Assembly: GCA_024336345.1 (NCBI GenBank)
Contig: JANFOG010000014.1
Location: 806,001-870,000, forward strand
Direction: 5' to 3'
DNA length: 64,000 nucleotides
DNA from: Mariannaea sp. PMI_226
Taxonomy: Eukaryota > Ascomycota > Sordariomycetes > Hypocreales > Nectriaceae
Shown here: positions 45,401-57,440 of the stretch, in pieces
How the letters are laid out: each line of letters opens with the position of its first letter
Numbering within the stretch: position 1 is the first letter of the stretch
The notes under the pieces: model-generated
The model's database searches: none
What the model saw: the letters and a program-made list of their open reading frames with translations, nothing else
Told to the model about the DNA's origin: nothing
Made by a program: the position numbers and the translations under genes

Positions 45401-46304
45401 GCAGTGAGGACGTTGGGGAGGAGGACAACGAGGTAGGGCTCGACGGAGGCGGAAACCTCAGCGTGAGAGGCGATGGCCTGGATGGCAATAGCAGCACGCT
45501 CACGGGCAATGGCGTCCTTCTTGTTGGAGAGCTGCTTCTGGAGACCCTCAATGACCCTGTAAAGTTGAATTGTTAGCTTTCGGATTCGCCGCTAAGAAAA
45601 ACTTTTGTGGGTGCCCAAGCAGTGGAAAAAAGGGAATTGGCGCTAAACGGAAAAAGACGCCCAGTCGGCGGGCCAAAAAAAAAAATTCGCCCCCTCGCTA
45701 CATTGATTTTTGCAGCTAATTGAGGGGGAGGGGTAAAAAAAAAAAAAGACAAAAAAAAAGCTGAGTGCGTGGCAGAAAGGCAGCCAACGACTCGCCAGGC
45801 TCAGCAGCGGGCATTCCACCCACCCACGCGCCAGGAAGCACAGGCATGACGCTGTCTTGCCGTCACTCTGGCTTGGTTGGGCTGAGCTACCGTGCTGCAG
45901 AGCCAGGGCCAAAAGCCGAAGGCGTAAAGTAACAGGGTGTGAACGGATGCGAGATTGGGCAAAGCATGTGAAGCTTATGCAGCCAGATCGTTTGGCCCTC
46001 GCCGAATCTCACCGTGAGCATCTGAACCGGGAGCAGACCTTTCCAACATGTCGGAGATAGGACATGGAGAAAAGGCCGGCAAAAAGGAAAGAACGAAGAA
46101 AAGAAGACGAGCGAACTGCCTGGGCAAAGGCGTCAGAAAGAGTAAAACTTACTTGGTAGGGACAGCCTGGTCCTCAATGCGGCCGTTGATGAAGGAAGCG
46201 AGCTCGTTGGAGGACTCCTTGATCTCAGTCGACTCCTTGGAGACGGTGAGCTTCTGGAAGAGCTCGTCCAGGACCTTGATGCTCTGAGCGTTCTCGGTAG
46301 GCAT
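42476..46304 (-). CDS. TEF3: Translation elongation factor 3 (3 exons)
   Basis: The fungal ribosome-associated ATPase that helps release deacylated tRNA from the E site in each elongation cycle. Exons 46153-46304, 42600-45556 and 42476-42534 give 1055 aa, the normal EF3 length. Intron 1 (45557-46152) is 596 nt, far longer than any other intron here; intron 2 is 65 nt with a GCTAAC branch. Residues 1-320 form HEAT repeats. ABC1 has Walker A GPNGSGKS (469-476), signature LSGGW (555-559) and Walker B DEPTNHLD (579-586). ABC2 has GPNGAGKS (712-719), a chromodomain-like insert, signature LSGGQ and DEPTNYLD. The C-terminus is a long Lys-rich tail ending [10 protein letters not shown]. Codon usage is strongly biased, as expected of a very highly expressed gene. 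It is convergent with the permease and tRNA-Leu. Upstream on the transcribed strand there is a T/C-rich leader. Confidence 0.98.
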
Positions 46305-46680
46305 CTTGGCGGATTGTATGTGGTTTTTTATTTTTTGGAGGGGTATAAAGGAGGAAGAAAGGAGGAGGAGGAGGGAGATCGGGTCGTAGATAAATCCACA
46401 AGAAATCGATGGAGGGGTCGACTCTTAGCGGAGGGGCGGCGGGGTTCGTTCGGTGGAGGGGGATCCAAGAACAAACGCTCGAGCGTTGGAAGATGGTTCG
46501 TCTGGAGGAGGACGACCGTGGAAGAAAAAAAAAAGAGAAAGTTGGGGGAGGATGAAGGATCAAGAAGAACAAGAAAGAAAGAGAAGAGGAAAGGGAAGGG
46601 AAGGGTAGAAGAGGGAGATCCGGGTCAAGATTTATGTTGATGTGCCTCGCCTCCAAGTCCACAACTTTTTTTTTTTTTTT
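46305..46680 (-). promoter_or_regulatory. Pyrimidine-rich leader/promoter of EF3
   Basis: On the EF3 sense strand this stretch is nearly all C and T, with runs of T and CTT/CCT words and an A-run (a T-run on the plus strand) at 46664-46680. Such CT-rich leaders are typical of highly expressed fungal translation genes. Confidence 0.55.
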
Positions 46681-49600
46681 ACTGGGGGGGGGCGGTAGCC
46701 CACGGCGTAGGCATCTCCAGGCTCAGCCACAGTGTCTTTGACAGTGCAGTTTGTCGCACACAGAAACTCACCACTCACCACTCAGAAGACACACAAAAAG
46801 ACTGGTGCTTGTTGTGCTGCTGCCAACCAAACCGAAGCTAAAAAAAATTTGGCCGCCCAAAATTTTTTTCCCGCTTCCTCCATTGACCCCTCCATTAGCC
46901 TTGGCCCCACCCCCTCAACTCCTTCTTTCACTGGATTGACTTGGGTGTTGCCCCCCCTGTCCCATGTCTCTGCCCCTTGAGGTCTTGGGCACTGATTGAA
47001 GGGGTCCCTTTTCGCTGTCGCCGCCCTGCAGGCTGATGCAGCGTCCTGCACTGTCCGGCACTGTGTAATGACGCCTGTCACTGGCCAGGGCGACTCAGTC
47101 TTATCTGTTTTATCGACACAGGTCCTAGACCTAAATAAGAAGGGCGGTGTGGTTTTTGTTCGCTGGGACGGCCATGATGGGTTACCTTGACGCGGCTAGA
47201 TCCATGCACAACCAGCTCCTGCAGTCAATGCTAGAGAAGAGGGCCCTGGCAGAGGGCCTGGCAGCCAAGATGATGCATTCTGGGCTTGCTAGCTGGGTCT
47301 TTCTTTGTGTCGTTGCTGGGTTGTTTCGAGGGGTTTTGGGCTGTTTAGGTGAAGCAAAAGATCCAGCTACGCACTTGGTGGCGAGCCATGCCTACAACGA
47401 GCAGTTGCGAACAGACTGTGAGTGAGCACTGCGACAAGGGGGTTTGAGGATGAGATCCATCCATCCATTCAGCATTGCATTGCATTGATGACACTGTTTG
47501 TCGGTCTGACTGATCCCTGGGATCCTCTTCACAACTTCCCTGGTTTAGACAACTGTGCGTGCAGAGCCTGTAGAATTTTTTTTCTTCTTTCATATATATA
47601 CATATGTTTCCTTTTTCCCCATCTTCTTCTCTTTCGCTAATAATTACCAGCTTACTCGTCGCCATAGCATCCTCTCCATTGATCCGCACCAGTGCACTGT
47701 GAAGACTGTCTTTTGCGGATGTTCTCGGGTGCCACAGTGACAATGAGACTGAGAGGAACGGTCAGTCTAGAGGATTCTGGATAAAGTAGCCTCCTCCACT
47801 CCGTTGTTTGACCTCAGCTGCCTATCCACTTCCCGCCCGTCTCCATGACGACCTTTTTCTTGTACGTACTGTGATAGTATCATGGAGAAGAGATGGATGT
47901 GAAATATCAAGATATGAGGGGGCAATTTTTTTTAATAGTAGGAAGTAGAGATATTGTACTAAAGTATAGGTTTGCCTGAGTCTCTCGTATTAGACAGAAG
48001 GATCCTTGACTTTCGTGTGTGAGTTTGGCGCCGAGTGTTTGACATGAAGCTGACAACTTGTGATTGCCAGGCGTTCTCAATGGACACGCTGGTTTGAAAC
48101 TGCTGGGCCATTTTGAACTCAGTACAAGTTACGGGCTTCTCGTATCCGAAACCCGCACATTGAAGCTCATTACAGCTGTAGGGAGTTTGAAATCTTTTTG
48201 AGTAGATAGGTGTAGATACAGCTCCATGATCCATTTTTTGCCTCGGACTTTACCCATACCCACTTTTTTTTCTCTCCTACACATGCACCAACGGAGAGTA
48301 CAAAGTACTGCAAAGATTACTGCCCTCAGATATCCCTCAACCATGGTTGGCAGGTTGCTTTGTCGCCTGGAACCCTGGCCCTGTTCCGATTTTTTTTATC
48401 CCCTTCCCCCCCCCTCCCTCGCCTGTGGTTCGCATGAAAGTAGAGCGTGCCCGAAAGCCTGGCCTAGGTTGTCAAAATTTGAGACATGCCTAATATGCAA
48501 CGCTATAGTGCAACAATTTTGAGGCCTACGAATCTGGCCGAACCAAAAAAAGAAAAAAAAAAGTAGACAAAAAGGAACACAAAGAGGCGAACCCAAAGAG
48601 TTGTGTATTTCTTCCCTCCCCCGACATCTTCAAAGACTTGAGCTAGATAGAAACTTGATCCGCTCGCCCTCCCTCAACACCCAACAAACATTCATCCCGC
48701 TTCAAGGTTGGCCGAGTTCATTCTGGCACCTGGCACACACCCAAAAACGGTTCCCCTCCCCCCCATCCAAGAGCCTCGTAGCTAATCTGTACTGTGCTAT
48801 CGGCGTCGTCCTTCCCACCCCCAAGCGCCGCAAGCCCCGATACGGCAACCCCTTGTTCGAAGAGTTGGTGGGAACCCTGTTTTTTTCTTTTCAGTCCACC
48901 ACTTTTTTTTTTCTCTGCCATTCCCAATCAGCTCTTACGCCACGTTGCCACGGCACTTATATTTTAGTGGCTCATTTTTTGGTTTGGTTGTACCATTATG
49001 GATAGTATAACCACTCAGATGATGGGCAATTGCGGCCGATGAATGTGCTTGAGAGCCCGTGATGCCGCAAGAAGCGCTGGGTTTATTTTTTGGTATTGAA
49101 AGACGGGAAGGTTGTTTGCCCATTGGGATCCAAAACTGGTGCTGCAATTAGCCATCACTCAACGATAGCAAGGGCCCGCCTCTGTTTACTGGTGTGTTGG
49201 ATATCAGGTTTTAATATAATCTGTACGCTTTCCCAATCACAACCCTTGAAAGCCTGAGGGCTGAGCTCTCGTCAGCCGAAATGCATATCAGCATCGTAAC
49301 TGAGAGAGAGGCCTGTGCCTGTGCCACCCAATGCATTTGCTTACCAACTGCCATGGCTTGAAATCCTTGCTCTTTCATCGCTCTTTGAGCTTGGGCACCG
49401 TGGGTAGACCGCGGGGACCCCAGAATCCCCAGAACTGCCTGCCCTGCCACCCCCGGACACTCACCGACAGTTGAGAGTCCCCCACAAGACCTGATCGAAG
49501 GATTGTTGTGTTTAATGCTGCGAGTTTTGAACTGGTGAAAAAAAAAAATGCGAATTCGAGTTCGATCGAAGCGGGCCTCGTTCCTGTTTCCACAAGTGTG

Positions 49601-50663
49601 TTGTTGTAATTATGTCTTGCCTTGTGTCTGAGCTGTTCCTCGTCAAAGAGAATCAGGACTCGGTCCGGTCCGAGCACATCATCACTAGCATCGGCCCTTG
49701 AGCTGCTATCTAGAAATTTGTAAAACATGTCTCAAATTCATTCATGTAGAAGAAGTACGTAGCTTGTAAATTCGAGAACTCATCAAACATCGTTTCTGCT
49801 GGAAATGGATGCATATGAATACCTAGCTTGGAAACAACCTTCTACTGCTTCATCAGTTTGCTGAACAACGGTAGTTTTCTGTGTCGACACTACGAAACAA
49901 ACCATTACACCACGATAAAGAGAGGAACGAGATGCGATCATAATAACCTGTGACGTATGCATTGAACTAGCCAAACTTTCCATGCACCCTCGAATTCCAG
50001 TCATCGTAGGATGGGCTGAATATTGTGGTTGGACTGATGATTACCTCTGAGTGTGAAATAATGTCTTTAAAGTAACCTCCTAACGTTAAATCAATTATCA
50101 AAAGGGGAAAAAATAGAAATAAAAATAAAACGCAAGCCTTGATGCACCGCATGGCACATAGAGGAGGGTCGCGTGCATGTGCAGTCGTTCGCTCCCCAGC
50201 TTGGTTCCATGATCAGATACGGTATCTAACTATAAAATGTGTGGGGGTTCTTTTTCGGTAGCTTCCGTTGCACAAACGCGGGGGGGCAAGTTGAATGACT
50301 TCAGCTCTCTCGTCAGGTGCTTCAAAAAATATCGAATGAGATATCAGCTACATGATGAAAACTTATTCAATGTCTTTTCAATCGACATCAATTCCATAAA
50401 GGCCGGTCATCAATTCGGCACCAGAGGACAACACGTCCATCGTTGAGTAGCTGTCACATATTATTGCTACTCTGGTTGGCTGCACCAGGAGACCTTATTA
50501 TTTAACCACACATCATCATCGCACAAGGACTTGCGTTTGCATACCTTATTCAACGACATTATCTTCTACCATTACCATCTAGGATCTAATCCGTTTCTAC
50601 TCATTTTTCTTCCTCCTATTTCAAGTCTATAATTAAAAACAAATCAGCAACAAAACTTCAATA
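46681..50663. other. 4-kb intergenic region between divergent EF3 and macro-domain genes
   Basis: No certain gene. The left end belongs to the EF3 promoter. Around 47174-47425 there is a short plus-strand frame of 83 codons with a possible helix-TM layout (see findings). The remainder holds poly-T and poly-A runs (47577, 48241, 48391, 48551, 49541), C-runs and short open frames without family content. About 150 nt of A/T/C-rich leader precede the macro-domain ATG at 50664. Confidence 0.5.
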
Positions 50664-51355
50664 ATGGCCAGACCTCTCTCTCAACTCCCCATCCTCCCCG
50701 AGCTCTACGAGCGCGCCCTCCTCAAGCCAGCCTCGTCCGCCCTTTTCCCCGCCAACGACGCCATCAACCGCCGGGTTGGCATCTTCCGCGGAGACATCAC
50801 CCGCCTCAAGCTCGACGCTATCGTCAACGCCGCCAACGAGTCCCTCCTCGGCGGCGGCGGCGTTGACGGGGCCATCCACCGTGCCGCCGGCCGCCAGCTC
50901 GTCAGGGAGTGCGAGTCCATCGGAGGTTGCCCCACGGGCGAGGCCCGCATCACGGCCGGCTACAACCTCCCCGCCAAGCATGTCATCCACACCGTCGGAC
51001 CCAGGTACGCCCTCGACCACAACCCAGAGGACCTCCTACGCAGCTGCTACCAGAAGACCCTCGAGCTGGCCGTGAGCTCCGGCGTCCGCACTCTAGCCTT
51101 CAGCGGCATCAGCACTGGAATCTACGGCTTCCCCTCGGATGGCGCTGCCAAGATTGCCTGTGAGACGGTCCGCAAGTTCCTGGAGAGTTCTGACGGAGAC
51201 AAGATCCTGCGGGTGGTGTTTGTCACCTTCATGGACAAGGATGTTGAGGCGTATAATTCCGCTATCCCGTAAGTTACCCAGTGTTCCCCAGCTAGATATG
51301 GGTTGTAAAAACGTGTTGCTAACTGTAAGATAGCAAGTACTTTCCTCCAAACTGA
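50664..51355 (+). CDS. Macro-domain protein, probable ADP-ribose hydrolase of MacroD type (2 exons)
   Basis: Binds ADP-ribose and probably removes mono-ADP-ribose from proteins or hydrolyses O-acetyl-ADP-ribose. Exon 1 is 50664-51268. A 65-nt intron (GTAAGT donor, TTGCTAAC branch, AGATAG acceptor) follows, and a 22-nt last exon (51334-51355) adds KYFPPN before the stop, for 208 aa. Without splicing the frame would stop at the TAA inside the GTAAGT donor. Family motifs are GDITRLKLDAIVNAANESLLGGGGVDGAIHRAAG (residues about 45-77) and the second ADP-ribose loop SGISTGIYGFP (about 154-164). The middle GEARITAGYNLPAKHVIHTVGP is typical of MacroD proteins. There is no additional domain. It is convergent with the Yvc1-like gene. 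Confidence 0.94.
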
Positions 51356-52193
51356 GTTATTGGGAAAGAGATATATATTAAAAAGAAGAGGCGGGCATTG
51401 GAAAATGAAAGAAAAAAAGCCATGATGAGTGACTGAAAATGGCAAAGAAAATGGTGACAAGGGCGATTACCATGTCTAATTCTGGGCCGCTTCGAGCGTA
51501 ACGATTGACATCTGTCCACTAACTTGTGGCTATACTTGAATTGAATGAAATCACATAAGTCCTATAAGCTATTTTGCCGTGCTCATATCCATTGCCAAGT
51601 TGGCTTGACAAGCTCTCCAATAATTTGCAATATATCATCAAGGGAGATTTCATTAAGCAGCTCAAACACAGCAGAATTGCATGTAAAGGCTGGACATGGA
51701 TGTTATGCTTTCCACGCTTGTCGATATCTGCGAGTACGCAGCGAGAAATTCACGCTGCTCTTTTCAGGGCAATCGACCTTAGTTTGTGGTAAGAGTCTAC
51801 TGGCTATCACAGGGCAGTTGATCTAATTCGTACAGAGGAGACAGGATGACTGTTTGAAACTACGAATCATCTTGGAGAGAGATGACATCTCGCATATCCA
51901 TTCAACTTGATAACATTCAACTCATCCGACATGTGCTCCAAGACATCGGCTCACAGACGTACGTACTCATGCATTAATAATTACCAAACCAAATCAGAGC
52001 CAAATTGTCGATCCGAACCAAGAATCCCCAGCCTACAAATGAAACACTGGTAAAAGGAACTCAAGCTGAACAAGAGGCCCAAAAAGAAATAGAGTCCCTG
52101 TGCGTCTCAATCGCCACCATATATTGTTACGTCAAGGGCACTGTCCTCTCATTTGCTTCACCCCACCCCCCCAATCTCCCATGAGCCAGATGC
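51356..52193. other. Convergent 3' spacer, macro-domain gene / channel gene
   Basis: A/T-rich sequence between two stop codons. It should contain both 3' UTRs. No other feature is seen. Confidence 0.5.
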
Positions 52194-54706
52194 CTAAGCA
52201 CCTGAAGGTCCACCACCACTTCCTGCACCTCCCTTGTTCTTCTTCTTGTTCTTTCTCTTCTTCTTACCACCTGACCCAGACGCATCCTGAGCCTCGGCAC
52301 CCTCCGGCGTGTCCAAAGCTGAATCAGGCTCTTCTGTCACTGGCGTCTCAGGAACATCAGAAGCCTCCGTCTCCTGCGACGTTTCGGGAACTTCTTGTTC
52401 TGGCGTCTCCTCTTCTGCAGCCTTTGGATTCTCCTCCGTATCTATCGTAGGGCTCTCTCCAACTTCTGCTTGCAAAGTTGTCTCCGTCTCTTCAGGCACA
52501 AGCTTTGGGGGCTCTGGCTTGGATTTGACTGTCTGCTCCACCTGCTCAGCCTGCAAGACGATAGCTTTGCTGATATCATGCAGCATAGCCTTCAGACTAT
52601 CAACCTCAGCACGCAGCTTACGAACCTCGACCACTGCTGGTTCATCTTCAACATTGGGCTTGGCTGCCTCGCACGTCTTAGTCCATCCTTCTGACTCGAA
52701 ATCGATCTGGTTGTTGAGTTGTTCCCAAGCGTATGTCTGATCATCGTCCTCTTCACCCCTAGCTCTGTTACGGCGGATGGAATGAGCGGTGCGCGTTTCG
52801 AAGAAGGCGGATATAAGAAGGAGAGGCGAATAGAGCGTGGCCATGACACAGTCGTTGATGAATTCGTACGCCTTCTTGTTCATCCACCATTCAAAAAGGC
52901 CGGAAATGACAATTTCAATCAGGTTGAATGGGGCAATGTAGACGTTCTCGTCGGGTGCTCGGATAAATTGCATCGTCTTCTGGGCAAAGAGAGCCAAATA
53001 TTCGTCATCAGCATTCTCGTAAATATCGCTATAAGCTGAGTTGTACAACGCGATAAGGATGTTAAGGAGAATAATCTGCACACATTGTAAGTCTTACTCA
53101 TATAATAACGATGCAGAGAGTCCAGCTTACCATGACAACAAAGGAAAAGCAGTAATACAGGATTTGGCCCCAAGGATAGCCGAATCCTTCAATACTACCA
53201 AACTCGGGACTCCCCATCAGTGCCCTTAGCATAGCCTCAGCCATGAAATGTACGTCACCCGCAACATTGTCATCCGCAAGATCAAGACCAACAAAAGCCT
53301 GGAGAAAACCAATGATCAAGATGATGAGCAGTGCGAAGAAGATGACGGACTCTTTCATCATGACTTTGAGCACAACAAGCATGGCACCGAAGAAGCGGAA
53401 GCTGTCGAGGTACAGGAGAAGCCGACCCCAGAACATAGGTGCAACAAAGGAGAGCATATTGTAGCTGATGAGGGTGTATTTGTGATGAAGTTCAGGGTTG
53501 CGCGTGTAGGACAGACCAACAAGACGGAAAACCAATGATATGGTGAGGAACGCGTATAGAGTTCCATTATATGCGTTCCAAAAGCCCAAGATATGATATC
53601 CGGCCTTGTACAGCTTGACGAGCTCATCGGCAACGTAGGCGAACGTAAAGACATAGAGGGCAACCTCAGCACCGTCAAGTTCGCCAGATGGGTTCACAGA
53701 GTTGATGGCGGCAGTATAGAGACCGAGGTAGACGAAAGACAGAAGCACTTGGGCGGCGTTTTGATTTCGAGGCGCACGCATGCGATTCGGGTCCATATGG
53801 ACAATGAAATTGCAATTATCCCTATCCTTGTAGTCAACAAAGACTGATGGGTCGTCTTCGTCCTGGACCAGCCATCCACGCCAGAGATAGGCAATGCACT
53901 TTTGGTAACCCGAGGAGCCGATGACCCGGACAGCGTGCAAGTCGACAGCCTTCTCAATGACATTTACGGGAGTCGTGGGCTCATTGTCGACAAGTACCGA
54001 ATATCGACGAAGGAGGATGGTGTGAAGCAGATACTCCATGTCTTCTTCGCTTTCAATGCTGCGGTGGGAACCGTACGTTAGCAGAGGACACAATGATAGG
54101 ATTAATGCTTTAAGGAGGGGATTTTACATCTGCTTAGCAATAACGGCACAGGCAGTGGCGCGAACGGCATGAAGTGTGGCATCCCACAACTCAATCATAG
54201 CCTCGCGCTTGAACCATTGAAGGTTCACGAGCAAGGCATAGACCTAAAGGAAGAGGTATTAGACATAGAGGATGACCAAGCCCACGCGAAGGTTTCAACT
54301 TACGACACATCCTCTAAACTCAGTGCCACCGGCCTCCTTCGCAGCCTGGACAACCTGCTTTGTGATGATGGTGCTATGGGAGCGGGTGATTTGGGCCTCT
54401 TCAAGCTCGCAGGGAATACATTCACGAATAAGGTGACGGAGGCGCAAGCAGACCTTGGTGACCTCAATTGGAGGAACGGCAGAGTCGATATTTTGGTTGC
54501 GATAATGAGGAAGGACTACAGACGGGTTTAGATTAGATTTGAACATAGCATGGCCAAGAAGCACATCGCAATTAAGGAGGGGTTCGCAAGAGGAGATGAG
54601 ACTCACGAGCACGCTCCTCCTCATGAAGCCAGGCATGTCGACTAGAGTTACCGCCGTTGCGATTATCTGGGCCAAAGAGGCCATCAAACCGATTCCACCT
54701 AGGCAT
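52194..54706 (-). CDS. TRP-type vacuolar cation channel, Yvc1/TRPY1-like (5 exons)
   Basis: Probably releases Ca2+ from the vacuole after osmotic or mechanical stress. Exons 54607-54706, 54304-54515, 54128-54243, 53131-54058 and 52194-53075 give 745 aa. All four introns (55-91 nt) are GT-AG and leave the frame intact (ERA-LLPHY, RGCV-VYALL, AKQ-IIESEED, SFVVM-IILLN). A cytosolic helical N-terminus is followed by several TM segments, then the pore-proximal FFALLIILIIGFLQAFVGLD, a pore loop (MGSPEFGSIEGFGYPWG) and S6 (YYCFSFVVMIILLNILIALYNSAYSDI). The post-S6 stretch DDEYLALFAQKTMQFIRAPDENVYI (about 475-499) is highly characteristic of fungal Yvc1. Residues about 559-564 are GEEDDD, comparable with the acidic Ca2+-sensing patch of yeast Yvc1. 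The C-terminal tail is Glu/Pro/Thr-rich and ends in KKKRKNKKKNKGG. Confidence 0.94.
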
Positions 54707-57440
54707 AGTATTGGCGTGGGTGATGGCGGTGTTACAATAACGTAGTTCGCGAGTAAATGTGGTAGCTAGTCGCAGCTGATATTATAGCTTGGCCAGCTCA
54801 AGGCAGCTCGCCGGTTATCGCACGTTCAGATTGTAGACACGAAGTCGACAGCTCTGGGATATATCCCAGATACAGGCTAAAGATAACAAGCGATGCCTCC
54901 ACGGTTCCAACGCTGAACACGTATGGAGGAGGGGAAATGGACAGGCACGCGAGGGCGACGATCTTGGTGGATAACAAGAAAAGGGAAAAAAAAATTGAAG
55001 GCGCGGAATATGCGCCAGCGACGAAGGTCGCGCCAAGGATCAATCGCCTTGAGGTTTCTCGTCTTGAAGCCTCTGCTTCCAACAGACGATTCGATTCACG
55101 ACACGGTGCAAGGGAGAGAGGTGGATAATAGGAGGGAGGGGAGAGGGGGAGGAACAGAGGAGGGAGGAGTAGTTACTGAAGCTCGACGAAGGGAGCTACT
55201 TGGTGACATGCATTTGGTCTTGGACCGATGACGTTCACAGACAGTGGCTTGAGATGGGGGAGCTGCTGGGAGCTGCTGGGCGCTGCGCGGGCGGGAGAGG
55301 TGCACCATTTGAGTTAGTGGGTCTTATAGCGCCACCACGGTTCGATTTGGGACCCCGGTCGATTCCATTAGCTGGTACTATGGTAGTTTAGGTACCTACT
55401 GTAAGTACTGTACTGCCCCTGTTAGTTACTGCAGTCGGTGGGGGAGAAGGGAATGACGTCCTCCGCCAGACCAGATGGACCGCTGCCATGATTTCGTGCA
55501 TGCTTGAAACCACTTTACTAGCGATGATTATAATTCCCGACAAGCATTGAGATGGCGGGGAAGGGGGAAGAACCGCAACTTTGTGCAAAGCATCATCGGT
55601 TTTATACGGGGGGAGTATTTCACGCAGTCCGTGAAAATAGATGTGCATGGCAGCGACCTTGGGCAACTAATTGACTTGACTTCTTGTAGTTATAGAGTAT
55701 TGTGGCGTGCCCGTGTCTGCAGGGAGCTCAGCTGGACCAGGTTCTAGCGTGTCTTGTTACCAACCCGAAAATGGAATAGAATCAACATCCCAAAAAGCCG
55801 AGGCCAGCATATCAGAAAATGCATGCGATGTTGGGGGACCGGGGAGGAGGGGGATCTGGCTCATCGTGGGTTTGCATCAGAGCTTGTTGCTAAGCTACCT
55901 ACCAAACATATAAGTCAATGGCGACAACGAATGCTTCCCTCATCAGCTAGTTGCTTCAGCTTCTACTTGTTATTTGTTGCCAGTAGCTTGCCCGTGCTGT
56001 ACGGTGTCGTGAGTTGCGTGTGTGCGTGCGTGCGTGCGTGCGTGTATGTATTGAGCTACCAAACACATCAAACAACCCCTCCATACCTCCCTCTCCCTCC
56101 CTTCTTCTTTCCGGCCCTTGTTTTTGTATTGTCTTACCTTGATTATTGAATTCCATCGCACCAAGCCATGCATCGAAACCAAGATTTTTCTCGTGATACA
56201 TGCTACTGTAGGCGTTGTTACACTCTGACAGCATTCAGCAAACGGACTCCATTTTCGATACCACCTTGCTCCCACGATTCAAACTTCCTTTCCTGATAAA
56301 AAAAAAACTTGAGGAAATCAAGGATGTATGCAAGCGTCACACAAGCATCGCATAAGAAAACATTATGCTCTTCGCTTCTTCGCCCTCTTATTAGCCAACC
56401 TCAATCTCCCCCAAGTCACACACACACACAAGCAGTGACCCCACTACACACACCGTAGCTACAAAATACTGCTACTCAGTGGCAGGTTCCACGACTCTAT
56501 CACTCTTAATACACGAGATCTTTGATCTTTGTAAGGTACCGATTGGATGAAAATGCTTGAGCACATGAAGCAATGGTCGCGTTGAAGCACCATCTTGAAC
56601 TGCCAAAGGGGGGCTACCTTCGTATTTTGGTAGGTAGGTATGATAATGGAGGAAGGTTTTCAAGGTATTTTACATAGGCAATACTTCCCACAAGCTTCAA
56701 TAGTAAGCTTGATGTTAGTTTCTACCATCCCCAGCAAACGGGAGCCAGCAATTATGTGATGTACGCCCGTTTAGAGGGCAGCCTAATCACCAATCATACT
56801 CGCATAATGTAGTGTAAAATATCATCTAACTCCTGCAGTACCTTAGCCATGCGTTCAGCGATTTGCTTTGGAAAACAAAACATAAAAAGACACGTAAGTC
56901 GAGACACCTTCTCCAGCCCTCGTGTAGTCTTGTCTCATTCCCCCATGAAAACTGGGACCAACTTGACACAGGATCTGCGGTTTAGAAACAATAGCTATTA
57001 GCATGAATTTTTGCTCTGCAATTATGCGACAAAATATGTACATGGAAGATACATCATGAAAATGATAAAAGGAAATGTGCCAAAGAAAAAAAAAATTGTA
57101 GCGGCACGTTGTTGTCTTTGTCCTGGTGTCCTGGTGCAAAACCACCAACCATGACGGGAGGGGAAGCCTCATCAGCACCCCAGTCCGATCCTGTCTGTCC
57201 TCATCCCAACTCCAAAAGTTGCAATGGATATACAAAATGAATAAATAAACAGAAAAATATAGCCCAACTCCTTGGTATATCGTATGTCTTTCAATGCCTT
57301 CCGTAATACAACGAAAGTGGATATAAAATAGAACTTCATCTTGGCTGTTTTTTTTTTTCCTTTCCGTTTCGCTTCCTCTCTTTATGTCATGTCCATTACT
57401 GCACTACCCAATGGCAATTATTCCGCCATAGCTGCTTCGT
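54707..57440. other. Intergenic region between channel and DUF3433 genes
   Basis: Includes the promoter of the Yvc1-like gene on its left and the 3' region of the DUF3433 gene on its right. It has a GTGC tetranucleotide run (56015-56046), a direct repeat GGGAGCTGCT (55258-55277), CACACA tracts near 56416-56430, and many TAGGTAGG/TACCTAC words. No coding region is apparent. Confidence 0.5.
56015..56046. repeat. GTGC tetranucleotide microsatellite
   Basis: About seven GTGC/GTGT units in a row in non-coding DNA. Confidence 0.8.

Noticed and set aside
42574..45576. 1000-codon plus-strand frame opposite EF3
   Set aside because: It mirrors EF3 exon 2 exactly, has Leu/Gly/Asp/Val-biased content and no domain; explained by EF3 codon bias.
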